Source: Acidobacteriota bacterium | Lineage (GTDB): Bacteria > Acidobacteriota > Blastocatellia > RBC074 | Reading direction: 5' to 3' | NCBI GenBank assembly: GCA_016710075.1 | Contig: JADJLO010000001.1 | Span: forward strand, 1 to 64,000 | DNA: 64,000 bases | Shown here: positions 54,332 through 61,784 of the stretch, piece after piece | Numbering within the stretch: position 1 is the stretch's first letter | How the letters are laid out: each line of letters begins with the position of its first letter | Translations under genes and position numbers: made by a program | The notes under the pieces: model-generated | What the model was told of the DNA's origin: nothing | The model's input: the letters and a program-made list of their open reading frames with translations, nothing else | Database searches by the model: none

Positions 54332-54372
54332 CAAGGGAGGGGGCGCAATCGACGATTGTGCCCCCTCCCTTG
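54332..54372. terminator. Strong bidirectional terminator hairpin
   Basis: CAAGGGAGGGGGCGCAATC pairs with GATTGTGCCCCCTCCCTTG over 19 bases with one G-T mismatch and a 3-base loop. It is followed by TGTTT on the plus strand and by TTGTTTAT on the minus strand. It separates the surface-protein gene from the convergent sugar-transferase gene. Confidence 0.8.
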
Positions 54373-54428
54373 TTTGCGAATGTTAGCGGCTAAATCTGGT
54401 TGCTCCAGGTAGATAAACCAGGCTGGGT

Positions 54429-55034
54429 TTATTTAGTGTGTTTCGTAATCTTTCTGACAGTCCTGAAGATGATTGCCAGATCGTTCAAGATGCCGGGGTG
54501 ATCGACGTATCCCATATCTTCCTCGATTTTGGCAGGTATCAGAATCTGGATGTAATAATTTTCGGGGTCCGGCTGTTTGCCAAGCAGGTCGCTTTCATTG
54601 CTGAATTTGATTGAGGCGGGGCTGGTGATACCCGGTCGCACGCTGAGGACTCTGCGCTGGTTGGCCGTATAAAGTCTGACATACTTCGGGACTTCAGGTC
54701 GCGGGCCGACGATGCTCATATCGCCTTTGATGACGTTGAGCAGTTGCGGCAGCTCGTCGATTTTATAACGTCTGAGCAGGTGGCCGATGCGCGTTATACG
54801 CGGATCCGATCCAACGGTTATCTGGTTGCCGAGGCTTTCGGCATCGACGACCATGGTTCTGAACTTGAAGATGCCGAATGGCGCACCGTCTTTTCCGATC
54901 CGATCCTGCATGAAAAATACGGGGCCCTTCGAGTCAAGTTTGATCCAGACGGCGATGATGACAAACAACGGGAAGAGCAAAACCGCAAACGGCACTGAGA
55001 TCAGCAGATCGAACAATCGTTTTGAATCAGGCAT
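54429..55034 (-). CDS. Phosphoglycosyl transferase (PglC-like sugar transferase)
   Basis: The 201-residue protein is of the monotopic phosphoglycosyl transferase type: a re-entrant N-terminal helix (LFDLLISVPFAVLLFPLFVI), GPVFFMQDRIGKDGAPFGIF, KFRTMVVDAE, and IDELPQLLNVIKGDMSIVGP followed by RPEVP. The Asp-Glu pair in YKIDELPQ and the Arg-Pro pair are the catalytic and substrate loop. Short enzymes of this kind move a sugar phosphate onto undecaprenyl phosphate, as PglC does. The last seven codons (K-I-T-K-H-T-K) fall in a fragment of repeat family 2. Its start overlaps the aminotransferase gene by 8 bases, which implies coupled translation. Confidence 0.93.
   Translation of the reverse strand: MPDSKRLFDLLISVPFAVLLFPLFVIIAVWIKLDSKGPVFFMQDRIGKDGAPFGIFKFRTMVVDAESLGNQITVGSDPRITRIGHLLRRYKIDELPQLLNVIKGDMSIVGPRPEVPKYVRLYTANQRRVLSVRPGITSPASIKFSNESDLLGKQPDPENYYIQILIPAKIEEDMGYVDHPGILNDLAIIFRTVRKITKHTK
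54440..54454. repeat. Family 2 repeat fragment inside a gene end
   Basis: TTTCGTAATCTTTCT is identical over 15 bases to the end of the copy at 61612-61626 (reverse complement AGAAAGATTACGAAA). It encodes, on the minus strand, part of the last residues of the sugar transferase. Confidence 0.5.
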
Positions 55035-56223
55035 TGAAGGTACTCGATGCAGACGTCACGACGGATCCCTGCACTGAAAGAACATCTCTGACCGCGGTCA
55101 TCACCCGCTGCTGATCTGCTTCAGTCATCTTTGTGTAAAGGGGCAGGCTGACGGCTCTTTCATAGGCCAGCCGCGAGACCGGGAAATCATGCGGCTGAAG
55201 GTTGTAAGTATTCATCCAGTAAGGATGCAGGTGCAGCGGGATGAAATGAACGCTGCAGCCGATTCCACGATCCGCCATCTGCTGAATGAATTCGTTTCTT
55301 CCCGGCTTGACCAAATCGTCGAGTCTGATGACGTAAAGATGCCAGGAATGTGTGTCGCCATCTGGCGCTTTGGGCGGAAGTGTGACCGGTAGATCCACCA
55401 GACCTGAGTCGTAAATTGCGGCCATGCGCTCGCGCTTTTTCTGAAAGTCCCAGGCTTTTTTCAATTGCTGGATTCCGATCGAAGCCGCCAGATCCGTCAG
55501 GTTGTATTTGAATCCGGGCGCGATCACCTCGTAATGCCAGGCGGGCTTGGTCGAGGTATAACGATCGAAGGCGTCGCGGCTGATTCCGTGTAGCCGCATG
55601 ATGCGGCAGCGATCGGCAATCTCCCGGTTGCTTGTGACGATCATCCCGCCTTCACCCGTGGTCACGGTCTTTGTCGCGTAAAAGCTGTATACCGTCACAT
55701 CGCTTTCAAGCTTTCCGATCAACCGGCCGCGGTATGTCGATGGAAGCGCGTGTGCTGCGTCCTCGACCACCTTCAGGCCATGTCTGCGTGCAACCTCCAG
55801 GATCGGATCCATATCACAGGCCAGCCCGGCAAAATGTACCGGCATGATTACTTTGGTCCGTGGTGTGATCGCCTGTTCGATCCTCTCCGCGTCAATGTTG
55901 AAGGTGCGCGGATCGATGTCCACAAAGACGGGATCCGCTCCGAGGTGACGAATCACTCCGGCAGTCGCCGTGAAAGTATATGTTGTTGTGATCACCTCGT
56001 CGCCCGGTCCCACTCCCAGGGCTTCAAGGGCCAGGTGCAGCCCGGCTGTTGCCGAATTCACCGCCAGCGCCTGAACCTCTCCACCGAGAAATTCGACGAA
56101 ATCCTTCTCGAACTTCTGGGTTTTCGGACCCGTAGTCAACCATCCGGATCTGAGCGAATCAACTACTTCCGCTATTTCTTCTTCTCCGATGTCAGGTAGT
56201 GCAAAGGGCAAAAAGTTATTCAT
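55027..56223 (-). CDS. DegT/DnrJ/EryC1/StrS aminotransferase (PglE-like)
   Basis: The ATG at 56223 gives the usual start NNFLPFALPDIGEEEIAEVV, while a longer frame to 56409 has no such support. The 398-residue PLP enzyme has GWLTTGPKTQKFEKDFVEFL, VNSATAGLHLALEALGVGPG, ITTTYTFTATAGVIRHLGA, EDAAHALPSTYRG and the Schiff-base lysine (about residue 185) in YSFYATKTVTTGEGGM. It transfers an amino group onto a 4-keto nucleotide sugar. With the 4,6-dehydratase (48620-50626) and phosphoglycosyl transferase (54429-55034) it forms most of a bacillosamine-like pathway; the acetyltransferase step is not in the window. Confidence 0.92.
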   Translation of the reverse strand: MNNFLPFALPDIGEEEIAEVVDSLRSGWLTTGPKTQKFEKDFVEFLGGEVQALAVNSATAGLHLALEALGVGPGDEVITTTYTFTATAGVIRHLGADPVFVDIDPRTFNIDAERIEQAITPRTKVIMPVHFAGLACDMDPILEVARRHGLKVVEDAAHALPSTYRGRLIGKLESDVTVYSFYATKTVTTGEGGMIVTSNREIADRCRIMRLHGISRDAFDRYTSTKPAWHYEVIAPGFKYNLTDLAASIGIQQLKKAWDFQKKRERMAAIYDSGLVDLPVTLPPKAPDGDTHSWHLYVIRLDDLVKPGRNEFIQQMADRGIGCSVHFIPLHLHPYWMNTYNLQPHDFPVSRLAYERAVSLPLYTKMTEADQQRVMTAVRDVLSVQGSVVTSASSTFNA

Positions 56224-56450
56224 AAGACTCAGTTTAAACCATAGATAAGCGACTAAAATCAAGAAAATAATTCGGGCAAACGCAGCGCAAACAGCCGGTT
56301 TGCACCACATTTTTTCAATCGAGAAGTTGACACTGCGAGTCAGATACTCTAGTTTCCAAATTGTCCTCCCCCAATATCTGCTATCTGCCCGACCGCAGCT
56401 TGACTTCAACTTCTACATTTAGATTGCAAAGCCAGATTGGATTTCATCGT

Positions 56451-58208
56451 ATGAACAAAACAAGCACACCGCGAATTCTCTTTCTTCTGATCGTCATTTC
56501 TTCGATAACTGTATTACGAACCGATCGAACACTGATCGAAGTTGCAGGTGCCGGACTCTTTCAGGCCGGTCAGTGCGCGGCAGTGCCGGAAAGTCTGGCA
56601 TCGATCTATAAGGGCGAAGGGAACGCGAACGACCTTGCCGGCGGCAAAAACGGGACTCTCATCGGTGATGTCGGATATGTCGCCGGGAGAGTCGGACAGG
56701 CCTTCAGCTTTCCTGGAGGAGAGGCTTCGATTCAAGTGCCTTCTCAAAATCTGGGCAGCAATTTCTCTGTCGAATTCTGGATGAACCCATCGCGGCTGGT
56801 ACTCGGCAATGGATATCAGCATCTGATCGGCAATGACTGGCGGACACGCAATTTCGGAGCGTTGTATCAGTTTGATAACAAGGTCTCGTACTGGGTCGAT
56901 AGTACCCTGATTTTCGATTCCTCGACGATACAATTGAACAGCTGGACGCACGTTGCGCTGACATATGACGGGGATGTGGCAAGGCTCTATATCAACGGTG
57001 TTCTTGACCGGACCAGCGGGAGTTTCAGCTTGACCTTCAACAATCCTGTTAAGCTTGGAGACGGCGTTTTTCGTGATTCCTCATTTACATATCAGGGGCT
57101 GCTCGATGAAGTGAGTTTTTACAATAGCGCGCTCAATGCTCCGGTTATCCAATCGGTCTTCAATGCCGGGGCAACTGGCAAGTGTTCAAACCTGAATGCG
57201 CCGCTGATAACGCTGACAGCCTCGGCGGGGCCTTATCTCAAGGGACAGCCCGTAACGCTGACCGCCGATCTCGCCGCGGGGGGCGCCGGCCAGCCACTCC
57301 CGACAGGTTCGGTAACATTTAGGGATGGCAACACTGCAATCGGGACGTCGAATCTGAGCAATGCGGGGAAGGCGACCCTGACTACAACAGCCCTTCCGGC
57401 AGGCGCCAGGCAGATCAGTGCGGGTTACAGCGGCGACTCGTTCTACCGTGGACGCTCATCTTCCATATTGAACATCGTTGTGGCCAATACTCTGGTGAAT
57501 GCCTCCGCCGCGGATTATCGCGGAGATTTTCTGGCGCCGGAGCAGATTGTCGCGGCCTTCGGGATCAACCTTGCGACGACAAGTCAGGCGGCCTCGACAC
57601 AGCCTCTGCCGACGACATTGGCCGGTACTACCGTCCGGGTTATCGACCGCACCGGCACTGAAAGGCTCGCTCCGCTCTTCTATATCTCGCCCGCACAGGT
57701 CAACTATCAGTTGCCCCCGGGGACCGCCATTGGCGCGGCAACTATTGCCATTACCAGCGGTGACGGAAGCCTTTCGATTCAACTCACCCAGATCGCCGCC
57801 GTTGCGCCGGGTCTGTTCACGGCAGATCAGAGCGGTGAAGGTCTTGCCGCGGCCGATATTCTGCGGGTCAAACCGGGTGGCGCCCTCGTCTACGAAAAAG
57901 TCGCGCGCTATGACGAAGCCCTGAAAAAATATGTTGCAGTGCCCATTGACCTGAGCTCCACGACCGATCAGATCTTTCTGGTTCTTTACGGTACGGGAAT
58001 CAGGTTCAGAACGGCTTTGTCGAATGTCACGGCAACAGTTGGCGGGACCGTCGCCAGTGTGGAATTTGCCGGATTACAGGGAATGCTTTTGGGATTGGAT
58101 CAGGTCAACATCCGGCTCTCGAGCAGTCTGGCGGGCAGGGGCGATGTCAATGTCGTTCTTACGGTGGACAACAAACCTGCCAAAACTGTACTCGTCAATA
58201 TCAAATAA
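56451..58208 (+). CDS. Secreted LamG plus Ig-like plus TIGR03437 protein
   Basis: The start at 56451 opens a signal peptide (ILFLLIVISSITVLRT). The 585-residue protein has a LamG/concanavalin domain (residues 60-250: GQAFSFPGGEASIQVPSQNL, SVEFWMNPSRLVLGNGYQ, WTHVALTYDGDVARLYING), an Ig-like repeat domain (residues 252-355: GSVTFRDGNTAIGTSNLS, AGARQISAGYSGDSFYRGRS) and the C-terminal TIGR03437 domain (ASAADYRGDFLAPEQIVAAF, GTTVRVIDRTGTERLAPLFY, VNYQLPPGTAIGAATIAITS, LGLDQVNIRLSSSLAGRGDV). TIGR03437 is the 'Solibacter C-terminal' family of Acidobacteria. It probably binds glycans at the cell surface. Confidence 0.92.
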   Translation: MNKTSTPRILFLLIVISSITVLRTDRTLIEVAGAGLFQAGQCAAVPESLASIYKGEGNANDLAGGKNGTLIGDVGYVAGRVGQAFSFPGGEASIQVPSQNLGSNFSVEFWMNPSRLVLGNGYQHLIGNDWRTRNFGALYQFDNKVSYWVDSTLIFDSSTIQLNSWTHVALTYDGDVARLYINGVLDRTSGSFSLTFNNPVKLGDGVFRDSSFTYQGLLDEVSFYNSALNAPVIQSVFNAGATGKCSNLNAPLITLTASAGPYLKGQPVTLTADLAAGGAGQPLPTGSVTFRDGNTAIGTSNLSNAGKATLTTTALPAGARQISAGYSGDSFYRGRSSSILNIVVANTLVNASAADYRGDFLAPEQIVAAFGINLATTSQAASTQPLPTTLAGTTVRVIDRTGTERLAPLFYISPAQVNYQLPPGTAIGAATIAITSGDGSLSIQLTQIAAVAPGLFTADQSGEGLAAADILRVKPGGALVYEKVARYDEALKKYVAVPIDLSSTTDQIFLVLYGTGIRFRTALSNVTATVGGTVASVEFAGLQGMLLGLDQVNIRLSSSLAGRGDVNVVLTVDNKPAKTVLVNIK

Positions 58209-58212
58209 TGAA

Positions 58213-59253
58213 TCAGGATTTGAGTGGATTATTCAACCTCATGGTATGGCCGCGTTTATAGCTGGCGGTTTTAGCTAGTTTGGTGAGCCCGGCGCTCGTT
58301 CCGATTGCGATCAAGAGGTCGCCGGCTTTGAGGATGCGATCTGGTTCGGGATTGAAGATCATTTCCTGGTCGCTCGGAATGATGGCGACGATGATGATGT
58401 GATGTTCCGAACGGATTCCAGAGTCCTTGAGTTCGATTCCATCCAGCGGAGATCCCTCGCCGATTCTGATTTGATCGAAGTTCAGGTCGAGCGACTCGGT
58501 CATAGTCGTCAGTTCGATGAAATCCGCTACAGCCGGTGAAAGCGCCGCCTGGGCCATACGATGGCTGCCGATCAGAACCGGTGAGACAACCTTGTTGGCG
58601 CCGGCGCGCTTCAACTGGCGCTCTGCCGGAAAATCATTGGCGCGTGCGACGATGAAGATGTTCGGATTCAGACCGCGAGCGGTCAGGACGATGTATACGT
58701 TTTCAGCATCTCCCGAGGCCGCGGTTATCAGGGCTCTCGCCGTTCGAATCTGGGCGCCTTCAAGCACCTGCTCATCGGTCGCATCACCCATCAGCACCAG
58801 CATTCCCCTGTTCAGCAGTTTTTCCGCAACGACCGGATCGTGCTCGATGATGACGAAATCCACCCCCTTTTTTTCAAGCTCGTCGACAATGCGCATTCCC
58901 ACGCGTCCCGCGCCGCAGAGAATGTAGTGGTTGTTGAGCTGGTTGATATCCTTGAACACTTTGCGCCTCCCAAGAACTGAAGCAATCTCGGTTTCGATAA
59001 TGGCCTGAGTCAGGCTGGAGATCAGGAAACCGAACACCGCAACGCCGACAACGATCAGAAACAGGGTGAAGGCCCTCCCCATATGAGTTAATGGATGAGT
59101 CTCGCCATATCCTATCGTCGCCAGGGTGATGACAGTCATATACAGGCCATCAAACCAGTTCCAGCCCTCAAGATAGTGATAGCCGCTCATCCCGATGATG
59201 AGGATTGCGAGCACGGCGGCCAATGAAAAGATAAATCGTTTTCTCAGTGTCAT
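58213..59253 (-). CDS. Potassium channel with TrkA domains
   Basis: The 346-residue protein has two membrane helices (residues 6-24 and 68-92) flanking the pore with selectivity filter TLATIGYGETHP, then a TrkA-N Rossmann domain (HYILCGAGRVGMRIVDELEK, VIIEHDPVVAEKLLNRGMLV, LMGDATDEQVLEGAQIRTAR) and a TrkA-C domain from about residue 255 (LDLNFDQIRIGEGSPLDGIE). It is a Kch/MthK-like channel gated by nucleotide or cation binding to the cytoplasmic ring. It converges with the TIGR03437 gene with 4 bases between their stops. Confidence 0.94.
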   Translation of the reverse strand: MTLRKRFIFSLAAVLAILIIGMSGYHYLEGWNWFDGLYMTVITLATIGYGETHPLTHMGRAFTLFLIVVGVAVFGFLISSLTQAIIETEIASVLGRRKVFKDINQLNNHYILCGAGRVGMRIVDELEKKGVDFVIIEHDPVVAEKLLNRGMLVLMGDATDEQVLEGAQIRTARALITAASGDAENVYIVLTARGLNPNIFIVARANDFPAERQLKRAGANKVVSPVLIGSHRMAQAALSPAVADFIELTTMTESLDLNFDQIRIGEGSPLDGIELKDSGIRSEHHIIIVAIIPSDQEMIFNPEPDRILKAGDLLIAIGTSAGLTKLAKTASYKRGHTMRLNNPLKS

Positions 59254-59308
59254 AGATTAAGGGACTACTGGCTGTCTCAAACCCTTTTTCGGAAACTGCG
59301 GACGATGG

Positions 59309-60240
59309 CTATTTTTTTGTCAATGGCGTGACCACTATTCTGCGAAACGAGACCTTGCCATGATCGCCCTGAATCAGGATTGGGCCGGGCTGATCTTCAT
59401 TGCTGTCGATCGCTCCTCCGGTAATCCCGTCGATGACGATATTGTCGTGCACCTTTTTCCGTTGAGAAAAACCGTGACGCGATTGCCCGTTATCGTCGCT
59501 TCCATGATTTGCCACCGATCCGCGGGGAGTGAAGCGTTGATTGCCGGTTTGACGCGGCTGTATAACGACATGTGAGAGTGAATATCGGGTTCTTTACCGG
59601 CGTCGTCGAGAATTTGCAGTTCGTAGCGTCCGCGCAGGTATATCCCGCTGTTGCTCTTTTCGGCAATCTGGTATTCGCATTGAATTTTGAAATCCTCAAA
59701 GCGATGCCTGCTGATGAGGTTGTTGGCTTTGCCCCCGTTGGTCATGACCGAATCGACGATGCTCCAGCCGGAGGGGAGATCCTTATTTTGAACATCCCAG
59801 TTTTCCATGCTTTTTCCGTCGAAGAGAATGACTGGGGTACCGGCTCTGTACTTGTTGTTGTCCGTCCATTGAGGAGGCCGAACCCCTATCCATGGGACTT
59901 CGAGATCTCCCTGTCGAAGCATTCCGAGAAGTCGCCCTTCTTCCACTCTGGCGCGATGGATTGGTTTGGGAGCGTTGGGTGGATACGCGGGCGAAAATAT
60001 CAGCTCGCCGTTTTCCATGGCGATTTCCGGAAGTTTCAGGACACTTCCTGAGCGGTTGAGAAACCTGCCGGTCAGCTTGCCGTCCTCCATCTTCACTTCG
60101 AGCCAGTAGACATAGTTGCTGAACTGTCCATTGCCGGTGATGTCCCATTTTCCGAGGAATGGATTATTGTCTTGCGCCCTGGCCGTCATCCCCATCGTGG
60201 CCGCAAAAATCAATGCGATAACAATTTTTTTGATATTCAT
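59309..60240 (-). pseudogene. DUF1080 (3-keto-disaccharide hydrolase-like) protein, frameshifted
   Basis: The first frame starts at 60240 with a signal peptide (IVIALIFAATMGMTARA). A small lipocalin-like first part (NPFLGKWDITGNGQFSNYVY) precedes the DUF1080 domain: ILFDGKSMENWDVQNKD, FKIQCEYQIAEKSNSGIYLR and GRYELQILDDAGKEPD. Near 59457-59461 an A-run is one base short: the reading should be N-G-K-K-V-H-D-N-I and then VIDGITGGAIDSNEDQPGPI and the end at 59309. The intact product would be about 310 residues. DUF1080 proteins are secreted and have a concanavalin-like fold; some act on 3-keto-disaccharides. The shift lies in a homopolymer and may be a sequencing error. Confidence 0.82.
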
Positions 60241-60340
60241 ACGGTTGTTCTCCGATAACTTTAATAATCAACTGATGTTACGCACGGATCCGGAAGTTGC
60301 CAACCTCTGGCTTGGCAAGGGATCGCGGGCCTTCGGCCTC

Positions 60341-60533
60341 GCTTCAAAGTCCAAAGTCCAAAGTACTCAGACGTGTCAAACCTATTCCAATACTTTGGCA
60401 TAAGTTACAACCCCCTGCTGGAAAGATGAGAAGTTTAAAGTCCAAAGTCCAAGGTCCAAGGTCCAAGGTCCAAACTTTAAACTTGAAACTTTAAACTTTA
60501 AAACTTTAAACTTTAAACTTTAAACTTTAAACT
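60341..60533. repeat. Heptamer repeat cluster (family 3)
   Basis: AAGTCCA and AAGGTCC units (60343-60364 and 60427-60472) are followed by an array of ACTTTAA units in opposite sense (60473-60533). AAGTTTA-type and AAACTTT-type units are reverse complements, so the region can fold back. It lies between the divergent DUF1080 and DUF3500 genes, with no gene. Confidence 0.8.
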
Positions 60534-60539
60534 GCGGCA

Positions 60540-61603
60540 ATGAGAAAAATAATGAAGCCCATAAGAGTCGTCGCCCTTTTCATCTCCGGCATTTTGTGCT
60601 GTCGGTCATATCCTATTCGATAATCGACGGAGTTGCGCGAATGCGGACGGCCGCGAGCATGGCTGCTGCGGCCAATAAATTCATCGCCGCGCTCAATGCC
60701 GATCAGAAGGCCAAATCTCTTTTTAAATTTGAAGATGAGCAGCGGTTCGATTTTCATTTCATCCCGCGTGATCGCAAAGGGTTGCCTCTCAAGGAGCTTA
60801 ACGAAGATCAGCGCCGCCTTGCCATGGAGTTTATGAAGACGGGGCTTGGAACTTCGGGTTATCAGAAAGCGCAGACGATCATGAGTCTGGAGCCTGTGCT
60901 GCGCGAGCTTGAGGGGCCGAATCGCCGGGCCCCCCGCGATCCTGAGCTTTACTATTTTTCAATTTTCGGAACGCCGTCAGCGAAGAGCCCGTGGGGATGG
61001 CGTGTCGAAGGGCATCACATCTCGCTCAACTTTACGGTAGTCAAGGGCGAGTTGATCTCGAACACACCGCTCTTCTTCGGCTCCAATCCGGCGGAGGTCA
61101 GGGAAGGGCCGCGAAAAGGGCTTCGCGCTCTCGGCACTGAAGAGGACAAGGGGCGCGATCTGATTACGGCTCTGGATGAATCTCAGCGCAATACCGCGAT
61201 TATCGACAAGACTGCTCCGGCAGATGTCATCACTTTCAATAATAGAAAAGCCGATCCGCTCAAGCCCTACGGGCTCTCCGCCTCAAAGTTGAATAAACGC
61301 CAGAAGGAACTGCTCAACATTCTCATCGATGAATATCTTTCAAGAATGCCGGCGGATGTGGCCGATGAGCGCAGAGCCCGGCTCCGCAAGGCCGGGATCG
61401 ACAAGATCTGGTTTGCCTGGGCCGGAGGCATCAAGCGGGGCGATCCTCATTATTACAGAGTTCAGGGGGAGACTTTCCTCATCGAATTTGACGATACCCA
61501 GAACAACGCAAATCATATTCACAGCGTCTGGCGCGATTTTAACGGCGATTTCGGTGTCGATCTGTTAAAAGAACATTACCAGTCAACCCCGCACGCAAAA
61601 TAA
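60540..61603 (+). pseudogene. DUF3500 domain protein, possibly frameshifted at the signal peptide
   Basis: Over 330 codons from 60596 form one open frame that matches DUF3500: FIAALNADQKAKSLFKFEDE, QRFDFHFIPRDRKGLPLKEL, PELYYFSIFGTPSAKSPWGW, RVEGHHISLNFTVVKGELIS, and HYYRVQGETFLIEFDDTQNN then ANHIHSVWRDFNGDFG. A signal-anchor start (MKPIRVVALFISGIL) lies in another frame at 60552. Adding one G near 60595 would join them as GILVLSVISYSIIDGV. The alternative is a GTG start at 60596. DUF3500 proteins are secreted; their role is not known. The body is intact, so the gene may be functional despite the probable error. Confidence 0.82.
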
Positions 61604-61611
61604 GAATAAGT

Positions 61612-61773
61612 AGAAAGATTACGAAATAAACGAAACAAACGAAAAGCTCTGAAAGTGGCATGGTTCGTGAATTTCAATTGACTTGTCTGCCGGCAAACGT
61701 GAAAGATCCGGCATATTGACAGTCTGATAATTTTTCGTCTGTTTCGTTTATTTCGTTTGTTTCGTAATCTCTT
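61612..61773. repeat. Family 2 inverted-repeat element, copy 4 (162 bp)
   Basis: The left end AGAAAGATTACGAAATAAAC then GAAACAAACGAAAAG matches the reverse complement of the right end TTTTTCGTCTGTTTCGTTTA then TTTCGTTTGTTTCGTAATCT over about 36 bases with few changes. The 85-base centre has no open frame. It sits between the DUF3500 gene's end and the hrpB start, 11 bases from the latter. Confidence 0.85.
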
Positions 61774-61784
61774 CCTGTCCTGCC

